Of a stretch of DNA of 64,000 nt, positions 30,598-43,390 are shown piece by piece. Every line of letters begins with the position of its first letter. Within the stretch, counting starts at the first letter, position 1. The DNA is from Ganoderma boninense. Lineage: Eukaryota > Basidiomycota > Agaricomycetes > Polyporales > Polyporaceae. The stretch lies in assembly GCA_002900995.3 (NCBI GenBank), contig PJEW03000015.1:164490-228489 (forward strand), in the 5' to 3' direction. The position numbers were made by a program, and so were the translations under genes. Below the pieces are notes generated by a model that was given only the letters and a program-made list of their open reading frames with translations, had not been told where the DNA came from and did not search any database.

Positions 30598-32728
30598 GTG
30601 AGACGGGGGATGATCTCCCCCCGACTCACTTCCCTCTTTACCTCTGCTGTGGATGTGAGCATGCTCGCCACGGAACTTGAAGGACGCCCACTCGTCGTCG
30701 CGGGCACCGAGAAATCGCCTGTATCGCACTCAAGCTCTGTGAAACTTGCAGCCAAAGGGGAGACTGTACTGATCGACGAAGTTGAAGTACGGGAGGACTG
30801 TATACCCGACGGGGGATTTCGGGCATGGTTGGTGGTGTTTGGAGTCCGTTACAGTGTTTTAGTGAGTTCGTTGGATAGAACGTATGCTGACCACTGTCTT
30901 CTCCGTAGGTTTCCCTTGGGATGGGTGCTTTCATCGGTCCTATAAACGCATGGGGAGTAAGTTGGATTTCGTCTCCAGTATCAGTTGCGCGCCAGACCTG
31001 ACATAACGGCTTGCTTGTGCCAGACGTGGCAAGCGTACTACCAGGATAATCTGTTGCAAGACAGATCATCTTCTGATATGTCAGCTCCCCGCTCAACGTT
31101 CATATTGACCACGCGGCGTCACTGACCTACCTTGCAGAGCATGGATAGGTTCCATGCAGGTTCGTCCCCCTCCGCTGCTGCCGAGCCCTGGGTCCCATCT
31201 TGGCTTATTCGGCACCAGAGTGCATTGGGATATGCCCCCGGGTTGTTCGTCGGGAGACTCTTCGACATGGGCTACTTCCGTCTCCCGACGTTCATTTCCT
31301 CCATCCTCTTCGTAGCCTGCATCTTCCTCACGGCCGAGTGCACGCAATACTGGCAGTTCCTCCTCTGCCAGGGGTTCGGTATCGGGGTAGGTCTGCACCA
31401 TCGCTGCATGCATGCGATTTCGAACCTTATATTATTGTTCACAGATAACCAACGGCGTATTCTTCAACATCGGAAGCATGGTCCTTACCCACTGGTTCAA
31501 GAAGAGGCTCGGGTTGGCTCTCGCGATCGCGTATGGCGGGACGAGCATCTTCGGATGCTTCGTTCCCATCCTCATGAAGGCTCTGCTCCAGCATTTCAGG
31601 TACCGATCATTCTCCTTCTCGCCCTTTGCGGTTCGCTTAAGTGCAGTGAAGTTTCCAGTGGGCGATGCGCATCCTGGGATTCATTATTCTGGGACTTCTC
31701 GTGATCACAAACCTGGTGCGTTGTTACTCCCTTGCACTGTCGTTGTATCCTACAATCATGAGTGACATCATTCAGACAGCAGCAGGACGACTCCCTGGGA
31801 CCCGAAACCTGGGCCCGTTGTTAAACTTGTCTGAATTCAAGAAGCCCGCGTACTCGGTCTACGTCCTATCTCTAATAATAAACAACCTTGCCCTGAACAA
31901 TGTTAGCACCTCCGAATTCAGAGTTTGTTACACTTCACTTGCTGACCGCTCACGCTTTCCTGGATCTCCGTAGGCTTTGGCATATATCACCGTCAGCGCC
32001 ATCGATGAGGGCTTCAATGCTAACTTATCCTACGACTTGGTAGCCATCGTGAACGCGGTTATGACTCTCGGTCAACTGGTGGGCGGGTTGCTTGCTGATC
32101 GCTTCGGTATGAGTCTGCACTCGTCCCAATATCCAGTAGGAAGATGACATTGTGGTTTTCAGATCCGCTCGACGTCCTCATCGGCTCAACGATGCTGGAC
32201 GCTATCGTAAATTTCGCGTGGCCATTCGCCAATGATGTCGCTGCACTAGTGGTGATTACTGTGCTCATAGGGTGCGTGCCCGTCTGCCCGATCCGTTCCC
32301 TTCTTTGATTTCGAGACGCCTTTGTTCGGACACGACATACTGGTATGCAGAATTTCAGTCGGGGGTGTGTATGCCTCCATGGTCCAGCCTTTCGAACGCA
32401 TGGGGCGCCTCGAGGACGTGGGCATGCGAATGGGCATGGGATTCACGCTCATCACAGGTGGGCTGGTCGCCGGTTCGCCCATCTCAGGCGCCATCTTCGA
32501 CGCCACCGGCTCGTACAAGAATGTGGGGTACTATTCGGGTGAGTCGTCGTTCCCTAAATATAGCGTCGTCCTCTTGCGTGCGAAGTGAATCTTTGGAACT
32601 CAGGTTCAATTCTGGTACTGTCGGCCGCCCTCATGGCAGTCACAAGATTCTTAATGGTGAAGCCGGCACAGGAAAGGTGCGAAACCCCTGAAGGAGAAAA
32701 GATGCAGCTGGAACCTACATCACCATAA
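30598..32728 (+). CDS. MFS transporter, monocarboxylate-transporter-like, copy 2
   Basis: Tandem paralogue of the previous gene. It starts MRRGMISPRLTSLF (30598) or at the next Met (30610) and has PDGGFRAWLVVFGV, AWGTWQAYYQD, YAPGLFVGRLFDMGYFRLP, IFLTAECTQYWQF, GVFFNIGSMVLTHWFKKRLG, AYGGTSIFGCF, RILGFIILGLLVITNL, GRLPGTRNLGPLLNLSEFKK, AVMTLGQLVGGLLADRF, FERMGRLEDVGMRMGMGF and GSPISGAIFDATGSYKNVGYYS. The end is EPTSP and TAA at 32726-32728. The same intron pattern as copy 1 shows a recent local duplication. Conserved charged residues (LADR, HWFKKR, LFDMG) are intact, so both copies look functional. The substrate is unknown. Confidence 0.85.
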
Positions 32729-32970
32729 TTTAAACCAAATGTTCTCATAACCTCGAGCCACAAGCGCAAATGTGCTACGATCGTACCTGTCTTGACTAGG
32801 GGCATCATCCCGAATGCTAAGCTGCGGTGGAATAAGTCTGCTATACCACTCCAAAACTAAGCCGATGTTCTAGTCTAATCGGCAACCTCCCTGATACAGA
32901 AATTATGACTGCGCCTCGCCTCCTCTCTCTCTAAGCATCCGTTAACAGGCGAAAACCTGGAGCAGCCGCC
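32729..32970. terminator. Convergent 3' ends of MFS copy 2 and the sulfite pump
   Basis: A 242-bp gap between two convergent genes. It should carry both polyadenylation regions; AT-rich stretches occur near 32728-32760 and 32860-32920. Confidence 0.4.
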
Positions 32971-34622
32971 TTACACCACCGTAAGCCGCGAGCTCCCCGC
33001 GCTCCCCATCCCGCCGTCCTCACGCTCCCGCCACCTCGGCGTATCGAGATACTCGATCCGCACCTCCTGCATTCCGGACTCCTCGCCTACGCCGTCCGGC
33101 CCCTCCCCGCTCGCCTCTGCGCCCTCCATGGCTGAGAGCACGCATGGCGCGTGCTTTTCCTTCGCGTCTTTCTCGAGCGCCGTTGCGTGGATGTCGACGT
33201 CGTCGATGCACGGAGCGCGGAACATCGCGCCGCTGTAAACGAGCGCGCACGTCCGCGCGAACACCACGACCCATACCGCGAGCGTCGCGGCCCCGTACAC
33301 GGCGCCATACACGCGGAAGAACGTCGCGTCCGTCGCGCGGTAGAGCTGGATGCTCAGGTTCGCGTACACGCCCTATCGCCATCAGATTCATACTGTTTTA
33401 CTGTGGCTCATATCCCCGGCGGCACGCGAATGCAGGGGGTATGGGACCCGGATACGCATGCGCACATTCGAGCGTTTGCACGGCGTCGGAGAAGACCAGA
33501 GGGACTCACATGGGGGAAGAGGAGGCTCCAGAATGCCTGCTTGAAATGCACATGATCGTGCCAGAGCACGTCGCCCGTCGCCAGCAGCCCATAGAGCAGC
33601 CACATCGTGCCCACCGCCCACAGGAAGATCCCTAGCGCGAGCGCGAGCATGCGTATCGCCTGTCCTACGCCCTCCCATTGCAGCACCGTCGAGTTGCCTC
33701 CATGGAGGGGCAGGACAGCGTTGTAGCCATCACCGAGGAGGAGGATCGAGTAGCCGCCCTGTCCAATAGGCCCGAGCGGGATGTACACGCTCACGACGCC
33801 GGGGCCGCGTGCGGGCCCGTGGAGCACGAGGTGGAGGAGATAGAGTGTGAGGATCATGAACGCGAGCGCGAGCCCCATGCTTGCGGACACTGTCGCGACG
33901 ACGAGCGTCGTGAGGCTCTGGGACGGCGAGAACGTGAGCAGCGGCGCGGCGAGGATCCCGCCCGTGCCGGAGCAGGTGAGAAGCGGGAGGATGGAGAGCA
34001 GCCAGCCCGCGGTAATGCTTTCTAGGGTGTGCTTCTGCCGCGTGAACCTGGGGGGGGGCGGGGAATCAAGGGGAGAGGGGCTAGGTCAGCGGCGGACTCC
34101 GAGAGACCGTGGGGGGCATACCGACATTAGGTGGACAATGCCGTAGGCACTCAGCGCGGAGAGGAACAGATCGAACCACCAGAGCGCCCAGAGCGTATAC
34201 AGGAAGCCCTTCCCACCGAAGCCGCTCTGCTGGTAGAGGAGGTCGACCGCGACATTGACGAGGGTGGACACACTCATGGGATAGGTGGCGAGGAAGAGGC
34301 TTTGTGTCGGATGGTGTATCATCGAGAGCCATATTCTAGGGAACATGAAGTAGCGTATGGCGGTCACGATGTTGAAGAGAAGGAAGAGGAAGAGGTTAAG
34401 GAAGAAGAAGATGTATGTGAAGACTAGCATTGGCGTCGAACCCTCTGCATAGGGGAAGTTGTGCCAGAGCAGGCCAACGGCTCCAGTGCCTGGACGAAAG
34501 AGTTTCCGTGGTGAAGCGGGGCTAGGACTCTGAGAGACAGAACGCGTACCCGTTATTGCGGCAAACCATGAAGGAGTGAAATGTCTGGAATGAGGTCCGA
34601 TTAGGTTGTCAATCGATACCAC
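32971..34622 (-). CDS. Sulfite efflux pump, SSU1-like (tellurite-resistance/dicarboxylate transporter family)
   Basis: Predicted plasma-membrane exporter of sulfite, ten helices, of the TDT family (yeast Ssu1, malic acid permease Mae1). Four exons. Exon 1 reads SRHFTPSWFAAITG and joins GTGAVGLLWHNFPY after a 5' intron, giving the family motif FTPSWF...GTG. Then come FLLFNIVTAIRYFMFPRIWL, MIHHPTQSLFLATYPMS, LWALWWFDLFLSAL, RQKHTLESITAGWLLSILPL, SASMGLALAFMILTLYLLHL, VSVYIPLGPIGQGGYSILLLG and WAVGTMWLLYGLLATGDV. The last exon starts GVYANLSIQLYRATDATFFR and ends in a hydrophilic cytoplasmic tail. Motif order and length (about 400-450 aa) fit the family. Fungi use such pumps against sulfite made from cysteine breakdown. 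No defect seen. Confidence 0.88.
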
Positions 34623-35366
34623 GGGTGAGGCCAGCCGCGGCGCACTAATTCAATGAAACACATACCTGACGCATTCGACGAACCGTTCCCTGAGCTTAAC
34701 AGAATCGGGATCCATACAGGCGAACGAGCGGAATGCTGGGAACAGTGTCAACTGCGAGTCCGGGAGAGCACTTTGTGTGCCCGTCTTCGGAATCGACCCC
34801 AGTTAAAACTTTCGCGGCATCTCGTATGTCCCGATATTCCCCTTCAGTACGTAACAGAACACTGCCAAGTCCGGGTCGGACGGTAGGTTGTTAGACATCC
34901 ATTCGACGTTGCCAGCTCGAGATCGAAGGGCAGATCGAGCGACCAACTGGTTTTGACGTGAATGTCAGCACCGTGGGGCAGTCGTATGCCGGATTCCGGC
35001 GGATTCTGTCGGAATCCGCCAGCAGGCACGCGCACATGTAGGCGCACAATCCCCGTGTCCCTGTAGAGGTTAGTCGATATGGCGTGGATTCGTCGATGGC
35101 ATCTGCAGGCCGTCATTCCTATTTAATCACTGTGTTCATTGCTCGCCCACCCACATACGTACCTCCGAGTTTCTACAAAGTGAATCTGGTGATTACTGCT
35201 GGTTTCATAACGGGTTAGCATGTATGGTGATATTAGATACTAGTACAACCAAATTCGCTGTCGCTCATTTCATTCACCGGCCGCGGACGGCCCGACTATG
35301 CTATTCACACCTTCCTCGCACCTTATTTAATGTGGTAATCGTTTCTGACACAGGCTAATAGCCCAT
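34623..35366. other. Intergenic upstream of the sulfite pump
   Basis: Promoter of the sulfite pump lies here. A small inverted pattern (GCCGGATTCCGGCGGATTC...GGAATCCGCCAGC, 34988-35025) can fold into a hairpin. No gene recognised. Confidence 0.4.
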
Positions 35367-36722
35367 TTTAATGACCGGCTGCGGACGGTCCGGAGACTTG
35401 AATCACCACGGCATTTGCCTGGAAGGTCATGGAACGTTGGTCATCGGATGACCAATGCACCGCCTGGCGTTGAGCGCTGAGCGCTGACCTTGCCCGTTTC
35501 ATCGTTCCCACCATCAACACCTCCCGCCCACGACTTACTCCCCGCAAACATTCTCTCGCCTTCCTGTCCCCTCCCCTTACACCGGCAAATACCCCGACCA
35601 CAGCCGGACGTCCTCCCCGCCCTCCCGCCTCCCTGCTGTTGCCGGAGATCCTTGGAAGGATCAGCTTGGGCGCAGCCCGGCTGATTCTCCTCACTGATTC
35701 TCCTCATCCGTCGCTGTCCGACCGTTCCTTCCATCCTTCAAATTCACTCTGGTGGCGGACGGCGAGGGACTCCTTCTATCGCAAACAGGGTAAGTTATTT
35801 CTTTTTCGATGACGGAGTTCACTGTCAGTGCCGTGAACACATGTCTATGTACTGGCAACCCATGTAAATTACATTCTATTAAATATAAAGTCATTGCCCT
35901 CCTTCTCATCCTTGACGTCTGTCCACTGTGTGATATTCATGCAACAAGCCGTGCACCAAGCACTCAAGAACATACCAGCCGTGAGGTGAGCCCCTGATTG
36001 CCGCGCTATCATCCCATCTCACCTGTCCTCGCACACCGGTAAAAGACGTAGGTTCTGGTTCTTTCGCACACCCGCAACGAGCTTCACTTCCATGCTCCAG
36101 TTATCCGGGTATCTTGATTCAGCTTGGATGGACTCCAGCTAATTCGGTTATTTACACAAATGCATGCTAATTCTCGGTCGTATGACTCCACTTCCTACGC
36201 AATGCCTACATTTGTATAATAATATACTCAGTCCAATAGCTAACATCAATGCCCTCCATATCCCCGTCTCGACTGTGTGCGTGCGATCTCTACTGTGATC
36301 TCAGCATCATGGCCTGCTTACAAAGTTTTACAAGGCAATTCCGGGTCAGCGAAGGCACCTTCCTCACACCCAACGTGGTATTCACTATGCGCGCCGACAA
36401 CATTCCTGCACATATAGCTTGTAATGAGCAACCTCGACCATATAATAACCCTTCGTACTTGTGAATTACTTGACTAACAACGACGTATGCAGGAACCCGG
36501 GCGAGCAAGGGCTCTCGGCCGTCCCACTTGTTTGTCTGTGCCAACGTTCGCGATGAGCCGCTACGAGAGCAGAACCATTCCATGTACATTCCATGCACCT
36601 TCAATCCGACGCCGGCACACCAACATCGAGACCAACGTCATGGGCCTCAGGTTCAAACGTTCACCGTTTGACTAACCGGAAGCGAAAGGTCCTGTAAAAT
36701 CGCCGGTTAGATAACCTGTCGT
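35367..36722. repeat. Structured dispersed repeat, copy A
   Basis: Non-coding copy of a family also found at about 36988-38180 and 40048-41126. Shared landmarks in the same order: a TTGGTCATCGGATGACCAA palindrome (35437-35455), a 30-nt hairpin with stem GGATCAGC/GCTGATTC around GGGC-GCA-GCCC (35658-35687), a CCCATGTAA...ATTACATTC motif (about 35860-35880) followed by an AATATAAAG, and an end with TAACCGGAAGCGAAAG...AATCGCCGGTTAG (36674-36717). Boundaries are approximate and no protein is encoded. Confidence 0.6.
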
Positions 36723-36987
36723 GTCAACGGTAACATGTCAAATAGACTGTTCTCGATTCCTGGCATCCAGCTCGGCACAGAACTGAAAGTTGATTGGATA
36801 CTTACAACCGGGCAGGTTTCTGACCATGGCCACCGGCGTCCAGCTCGCCTGACCGCCTGACCCCTGCTAACGACGAGATTGCCATGGTAGTCAACCAAAG
36901 TCCCACATCTGCGTATTGGCGTGTCGCACCTCTGCGTTAGGACCTCCCGGCATGGCGCCGGTACGTAGATCTACTTACTTGCTCGTT

Positions 36988-38180
36988 CGACTGACCGGCC
37001 GTACGCGGCCCGTTGAGCCGATTCACACCATCACGAGATTTACATGGAAGGGCATGGAACATTGGTCATCGGATTACCAATAACCCGCTCTCCACCTTTA
37101 CCATCGACTTGATCCCCCTCTCGTCGTACCCTGCCACATAAGTCTTCCTCGCCGTCCTCGCCGTCCTACTCACCCACGAGAAGCCACGTCCTGACCTCCG
37201 TTCTGTCTCTATTCCGACAACCATCAACGACCCCAACCAGAGCTGGATCTTCCGGTCCCCCATTTTTCCCGCAGATGCTGGGATCAGCTTGGGCGAAGCC
37301 CGGCTGATCCTTCCATTCCCCCAATCCTCATCCGATCTTTCGTCACCTCAAATCATCTACTCTCACGGTGCATTGGCGCATAGCCGCTGCTTGGAAGGGT
37401 TTTATCAACTCGCCGGTACGCCTCCTCTTCCGCCTCCATCCATGTTCGAGTTTACCCGCACAACATCCGTCCTGTTAACCCATGTGCTACTACGAACCCA
37501 TGTAATTAAATTGAATTCAATATAACACACTTGCGCTCCCCTTTACTTCGTGTGTCTCTGTCATCCATGCACTGACAAGTTCAGCAAGCTCTCAAGTTGA
37601 TATTGCTGGCCAGGTACGCCTTTCCCGTCTGCACTGATTTCTCGCCCCATCTTGTCTCAGTCTTTGGTCGTCATACACCGCCACTGAGCTTTGCTCCCTC
37701 ATCGCTCCCTCCCCGGCTGTCATTCAATGTCATTCTATTCCCCCGCCTCCTGTGATTGACTTCGGCGCAGCTTGTCGCAGCCCGGTTATTTACGCAAGCC
37801 CATGTCTTCGCCGGTCATAATCGCCGGTCCCATCACCTATGCATATCGGAACTCATGTACAATGTAGCCATTCCAATATATATGGTCTTGACCATCTGCT
37901 TCTATCTGCGTGTGATATTTGCGCGATCTAGGTCAATTCGTGGTCAGCGATGGCATTAACCGTCGTTACTGCACTTATGGGGGACAGGCAGGAGTTGCGG
38001 GTAGCTTGTCTTGCTCGCCTGGGGTCTTGCGCACGTACATGTAATTCCGCATATAGGAAGAGGTGTTATACAGCCAACGTTCCTCGCTAGAAGTTTTCAT
38101 CGTTGGTTGAAGTTCACTGGTGGAGTAACCGGAAGGGAAGGGCCTTCTTTAATCGCCGGTTGTTGTATTCATAGTGTTAC
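36988..38180. repeat. Structured dispersed repeat, copy B
   Basis: Same landmarks as copy A: palindrome TTGGTCATCGGATTACCAA (37062-37080), the most regular hairpin (37281-37310; 8-bp stem GGATCAGC/GCTGATCC plus GGGC-GAA-GCCC), CCCATGTAATTAAATTG (about 37498), CAATATAACAC, and the end GTAACCGGAAGGGAAGG...AATCGCCGGTTG (38128-38166). Confidence 0.6.
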
Positions 38181-38895
38181 TAGCCTTGCGCGCAAAACAT
38201 GGCGACTACACTTGTAACTTGGAAGCCCAGCGGTCTGCGTAGTTACATCTCATGTATAGAATAGCATGGTAAATGAAGTGAATTCCTCGCTCTTCGTAAT
38301 TATGTGTGCCACCACGAGCGCACTTGATAAAACATGTAGCTTTCTCTCATCGGTTATACAGTCAACACGACCTTGCGAACTTGAGGGCGCACAGCACACT
38401 GCATGTATGCGAACTGAATAACTTGCGCAGCTCAGTCCCCGGCAGCATATCGTTGCTCATACTTGTGACGTACCGCGCTGAGGAAATCACATCGAACATG
38501 CGACTATGCACGACGTGCATGGCGGCGTGGATAGCAACTAGCTGCCATCCACTTCGCCCTGTCGCTGCGACATCGCGTTCATAGCACGGACCGCCATGCC
38601 CCGATTCCCTTCCGTCAATGACGGAATCACAAGCCATTTGAAGGGTTTGATCACCTGCTGAATAGCCGGCAGCGTGTGGCGCAGATGGCAGTACGTCGTC
38701 GCGAAGGTCGGGAGCGTCCAATGCACTGTTCTCCACGTCTCGCACCCGCCTATGGCATCAGCACTGAGCTCGCCACCCCTCTACAAGCCACAGTGACGTT
38801 GTTCATGAGGCGCCAATTGTATCATGGGGCAGGCAAATACCCTCTGCGACTTGTTATTCACCGCTGGAGCACGTATCTCTGAGTTTGTGTGAATC
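38181..38895. other. Intergenic, no gene recognised
   Basis: Short frames on both strands (for example 38362-38745 minus) without motifs. Confidence 0.4.
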
Positions 38896-40000
38896 GAGGG
38901 ATATGTAGGCAGCGGGTCGCGGTGAGGAGCGCAGCTCCAGGAGTCCACACGTTGTTTACAGGTGAGATGTGTTTCTGGTCTCGTCAGGCTTCCTTCGCGC
39001 ACACCGTCGCAAGCTTCTTGCAGTTTTCCAGCTTCTCTCTACCCTCCGTCCCGCTCTGATACTTCATGCTGGACCGCATAGCTACACAATATAGCGTGTG
39101 CCGCTCTCGGCTCGCGCATACGATTCGGCCAGGATGCCCCAACGCCGCCGCGCTCGCACGTCCGCGGGAGCGCGCTAAGTTATGCAGGTTTAATCACAGC
39201 GCATGTACAGTGGCACTCTCCAGCTCGCTGCGCCCGGCTAACGCGTTCCTCTACGCCCGCCAGCCCTCTTCGCTCTCCTGAGTGTACCCCGGGCGAATGC
39301 AAGCCGCCGACAGGTAAGCCACACACCCGTATGCGATCGCGTCCCGACTTAAGCTCATCCTCGCTCACCGCGGGCGCGGGGGGTTCGCGCGGACACAAGA
39401 AGGAGCCGTGGCACAAGACGGGCGCGCTCGGCTGTGGCGTGCGTAGAGACTTCCGGTATTCACCCCGCCCGCTGAGATTCGTCGGGTTCAAAAATGAGGA
39501 TTTCTGTGAGTTGAATATCCCAGCGTGCGCAGTGGCTGCTGCAAGTCACGACGTGCGCCTCCCGCCGGCTGTCTGTGGAGCTCGGTGCGCACATCCGCGG
39601 CGGGTTCTCTTGAGGGATATGTAGGCATCGTGACGCCGCACGATCGCACACCTCGAGTCCCCGCACGCTGCCTACAGGTAAGATGCGTTATGGTCTCGTC
39701 CCCGTTTCTGTCACTGACCCCACCGCACGCTGCTCACAGAGCTTTCCTTTGCGCTACACACCTTCCCGCCCTTTTGCATCTAGACAACATCTATCATGTA
39801 CCATGTATCGCGTACTGCGTTGCACTTCGAACTTTTGGTATTACTCGGCGTATCTACCTCGCACTGCGTACACTCTCCGCCGGGAATCTGTAACTGTACC
39901 CCCTGTATTTACCTTGTTCCGCGCACTGCTCTCCGCTCGGGAATCCATTCGGGATGCCCCGGCGCCGCCGCGCTGGCCCTCCTGCTGGGCACCCGCGTCC
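38896..40000. repeat. Two diverged direct repeats about 716 bp apart
   Basis: Blocks beginning GAGGGATATGTAGGCA at 38896 and 39612 continue with TTTACAGGTGAGATG / CCTACAGGTAAGATG, TCTCGTC, and later GGATGCCCCAACGCCGCCGCG / GGATGCCCCGGCGCCGCCGCG (39133 and 39950). Similarity is moderate. No coding sense. Confidence 0.55.
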
Positions 40001-40047
40001 AGCTACTTACACCCAGTGCGTGCTCCCGCAGAAAGCGCCAGGAGATT

Positions 40048-41126
40048 GATCACCGGGTGTGCACGGCCCGGGCATCCTCTTTCACACCATCACGGGACTT
40101 CATGGAAGGTTGTAGAACGTTGGTCATCTGATGACTAAGCAATACACCGCATCGGTTCCGCCTCCCCGACCTCCACCCGCCATCCACACCGCCGGTCTGC
40201 CCTATTCACCCACATTCTTACCTTCGCACACACCAGCAACAAGCCCGCCCTTCATTTTTCTCCCCGTTCCCGCAGAAGCTGGGAAGGATCGGCTTGGGCG
40301 TAGCCCGGCTGATCCTTCTATACCCCCAATCCTCATCCGCGCTCGTTTATCACCTCAAATCGACCCATCGCGCGTTGGTAGTGCATGGCTGACGTTTGAA
40401 GGGGCTCCGTAGACTCGCAGCTACGTTTCCTTTCGCGCCTCTGTCCATGTTGGGGTCCAGCGTAGGATCATGTAAATATTTGTCTGTGTACTGTGCACCC
40501 ATGTAATTACGTTCAGCACAATATAAAACATCTGCGCTACCCCTATTCATCGCGTGTCTCTGTCTGCCATCCATATGCAATGACGAGTGCAGCAAACCTT
40601 CAAGTGTCAAGTGGATATCCGTTGCAGGGTAAGCCTTGTCCCATCAACACTCAGCTCCCCGTGCTATAGTCCCGCCATACCTTTGTCCTTGACCCTGGCA
40701 TACTTGCAATGCGCTTGATTCTCTCGCACACCGGCACCGACCTTGACACCCCTCGTCGCCTCTTCCCAACGTAGCGTTCAATATTATACTGTTCCCCCGC
40801 CTGCCGTGATCTACTTCGTTACATCTCGTTCACAGTTATCTTTCACGGTTTCATGACTTCATTTCCTATGCGATGCGTACCCATGTATGGTATAGCCAAT
40901 CCAATATACAACATTCGGACGTCCGTATGCTCGTCCTGTTTCTCTGCCTGCCGCGTGATCCCACCGTCATGACTTGGCTCATCAAGCCCTACAGCCAATT
41001 TCCTGGTCAGCGAATGCATGTTTTCCAAACTGCTGGTCACTTACCGATTGCTCCACGATCTTTACTGACTCATCAGTCGTCATGGTAAACATGGCTGTAT
41101 AATAATCGCCGGCTACATAACCTCGG
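40048..41126. repeat. Structured dispersed repeat, copy C
   Basis: Palindrome decayed to TTGGTCATCTGATGACTAA (40120-40138). Hairpin 40286-40315 has the stem GGATCGGC/GCTGATCC (one G-U pair) and GGGC-GTA-GCCC. CCCATGTAATTACGTTC lies near 40498, ACAATATAAAACATC follows, and the end has AATAATCGCCGGCTACATAACC. Confidence 0.6.
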
Positions 41127-41500
41127 TCGCGCAGCTGTTGGCCCCGCGCTTACCTCTTCGCTCTCCGGGGCTGCGTCTGCGCACTGTAGTCCATGACAGA
41201 CCACTCTACGCGATTCGCGCCATGTTCAAGGCCATTCGCTGTACCTTCCATGGGGTGGCATTGATCATGACCAGCCACGTATACTACCACAACTTCCCGT
41301 CCCCTACTTTCGTGCTCTCACATTGGGCCCGCAACCGTGAGTGTCCTCTCGACCTTCCACCGCGTAACATCACCACCGTTCTTCATGGAGCAGACACTTA
41401 TACATTCATGCTGCGACGGAACCATCTCGACTGATTCAGTTGTCATTCTATCGCGCAGTAAATTGACAATGGTGCGGACAAGGTACATATTCCACAACAG
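41127..41500. other. Intergenic before the orphan tandem array
   Basis: No gene recognised. Holds the 3' end region of the minus-strand gene ending at 41501. Confidence 0.4.
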
Positions 41501-42806
41501 TTACGCGGTACCAACCCGCCGACTGTGAACACGGGGGAGTGCGAGGGCGGCAAACAAGAACGCAGCCTCGAGCGGGTTTTGCCAGGCTGGCGAGTCATCT
41601 CCTTCCTCCTCCGGTCTTATCTCAAGGTATATGTAGTCTATGTCAGGTCCGACCGTCAAACCCAGCGTCGTTTCGCAAAGCTTCTCATAAGCGTCGAAAC
41701 CTTCTTTGTAGCTCTCTGGGATGTGTTCCGCGGCTATGTCGATGGGCTTCCATGCTGCCTTCATAGCTCGCTCGACGATCGCACGGTCGTTTGCCGAAGA
41801 CGTCGTCATATTCAAAAGCGTCTTCCTCATGTGGGGCGGCAGGCCTTCGCGATCTTGTTAGTACGTCTGCGCAGCCGTTGAATATCTGTTACTGACCTCG
41901 ACCAGTGATGTCCACACCGTTGAACACCCCCTCGATGGTGAACATGACGTCTCTGTAGTAATCGAGTTGCATCTGACGGCTATTGTCGTCGAGTGACAAG
42001 TTGAGCTGTTTGACGAGGGACGCTAACGCATGCAAATAGGCGGCGATGTCCTGTGGGCGACAGGAGGCCATCGACACGTCTGGCAGGACCAAGCATTAGC
42101 GAAATATTCCTGTGGCAGAAGCTGGCCTAAGGGGGCTAACCTCTGCATGCGACGTAGATGTCGGTCTGAATGCTGAGAGTGGCCCGCACGATGTCGTCGT
42201 GAGTCTGAGTCCACCTACATATCGTCATACGCAGGACATCGAGGACCCATGCCTCGGCTAGGTTGTGTGGTACAGGGCCTTTGCCAAACGCGGCTTGTCC
42301 GAAAAACATATCGACGATGTAGGGGATGCTCGCGCGCCTGACAGAGACCTCATGGTGAAGGTCGTTCAGCTGTTGCAAGTCAGCGTTGTGAAGAGACACT
42401 TTCTCAAAGAAATTGCACGCGTACTCACCTGCTCGATGTCCATGCTCCTCAGGATGGTATCAACCTCGCGGTCGATGCCCGCTCGCTCCCAGTCGCCGTC
42501 GATCTTCTTCTGGAGGATCTGAAATCCTTGGAAGTGCGGTCCGTTGAAGACATCGGATACGAAGGTGCGGCGGTCGGAGGGAGTGTTACCGGCGTCGTAG
42601 ACAGCGGCGACGAAGCCCCGAACGAGGGCCCATTCTTCCTTCGACAAGCCCGTCTTAGCATTCCAACGCGGACCAGCCCATGGCGCTCGGTCGGTGTGAA
42701 CGCGAGCCATCCAGGGACCCCAAGACCACGGCGTCGGGTTGTTGAGGGCGTCGTTCCCCATAGTCGCGAGGTTGAGGAGAGAGAGGAGGCGGTTGAAAGC
42801 GGCCAT
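41501..42806 (-). CDS. Orphan tandem paralogue A
   Basis: First of three related genes. I chose the start MAAFNRLLSLLNLATMGNDA (42806) because it is conserved in all three, although longer frames exist. Exon 1 continues PTPWSWGPWMARVHTDRAPW, LSKEEWALVRGFVAAVYDAG, FQILQKKIDGDWERAGIDRE. Later exons read FFGQAAFGKGPVPHNLAEAW, then CRPQDIAAYLHALASLVKQL, then KTLLNMTTSSANDRAIVERA, PDIDYIYLEIRPEEEGDD and WQNPLEAAFLFAALALPR. The protein is soluble, mainly helical, about 330 aa, with no signal peptide or membrane helix and no family I recognise. Introns lie near 42096-42140, 41845-41895 and after EQ at about 42425. Confidence 0.65.
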
Positions 42807-43390
42807 GATGCGACGAGGGGAGAGCGAACGGGACCGGCGCAAGTCCGTGGCTTGCCACTGTGGCATGCATTGGTCTCAAATACCCTGACGCCTCTGCAGT
42901 AGCTATCTGATAGCTCCTGAAGCAATGTTTAGACTATTATGATTATTTCTTAATGGTATCTCGGTCGATTCCCCGGTCACCCATTTTGGTGGGTCCTTAT
43001 CACACACGACATGTGCGCACGTCGGAAATGGATAGTGTAGCAAATCGCGCGTCGTTCGATGGGTGGATACGCAGTTGACACCATTGGTTAGAGATCCCGG
43101 TGATGCTTCCACATTTCAGGGTGTATTAGGACGTCTGCCAAGGTCCAGTCCAGCGCACGTGCGTAGTGTGATGGCGATGCGTTTGTTCGTGAACATGTGG
43201 GTACTACACTAGTATGTGATCGTCATTTCCTGCACGGCTTTCGACTTCCAAATCAGAGAAAATAGTGGCTAGTGTGTACACCATGATGGACATGTCATTG
43301 TTCACGACAGACACTGGGAACATTGTCCCCCTTCGCGCTTGCGCGTATTTGGTAACCATAGTCAACTACGAGTACAATGTAACGCGCTTC
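42807..43390. other. Upstream region of paralogue A
   Basis: About 580 bp with no gene seen; it holds the promoter of paralogue A. It resembles the upstream regions of B and C only in scattered words (for example TTTCTTAATGGTATCTCGG... versus the B/C block), so the recent B/C homogenisation did not include A. Confidence 0.4.

Noticed and set aside
33144..33635. Arg-rich plus-strand frames at 33.1-33.7 kb
   Set aside because: Antisense shadows of the sulfite pump exons in GC-rich coding DNA.
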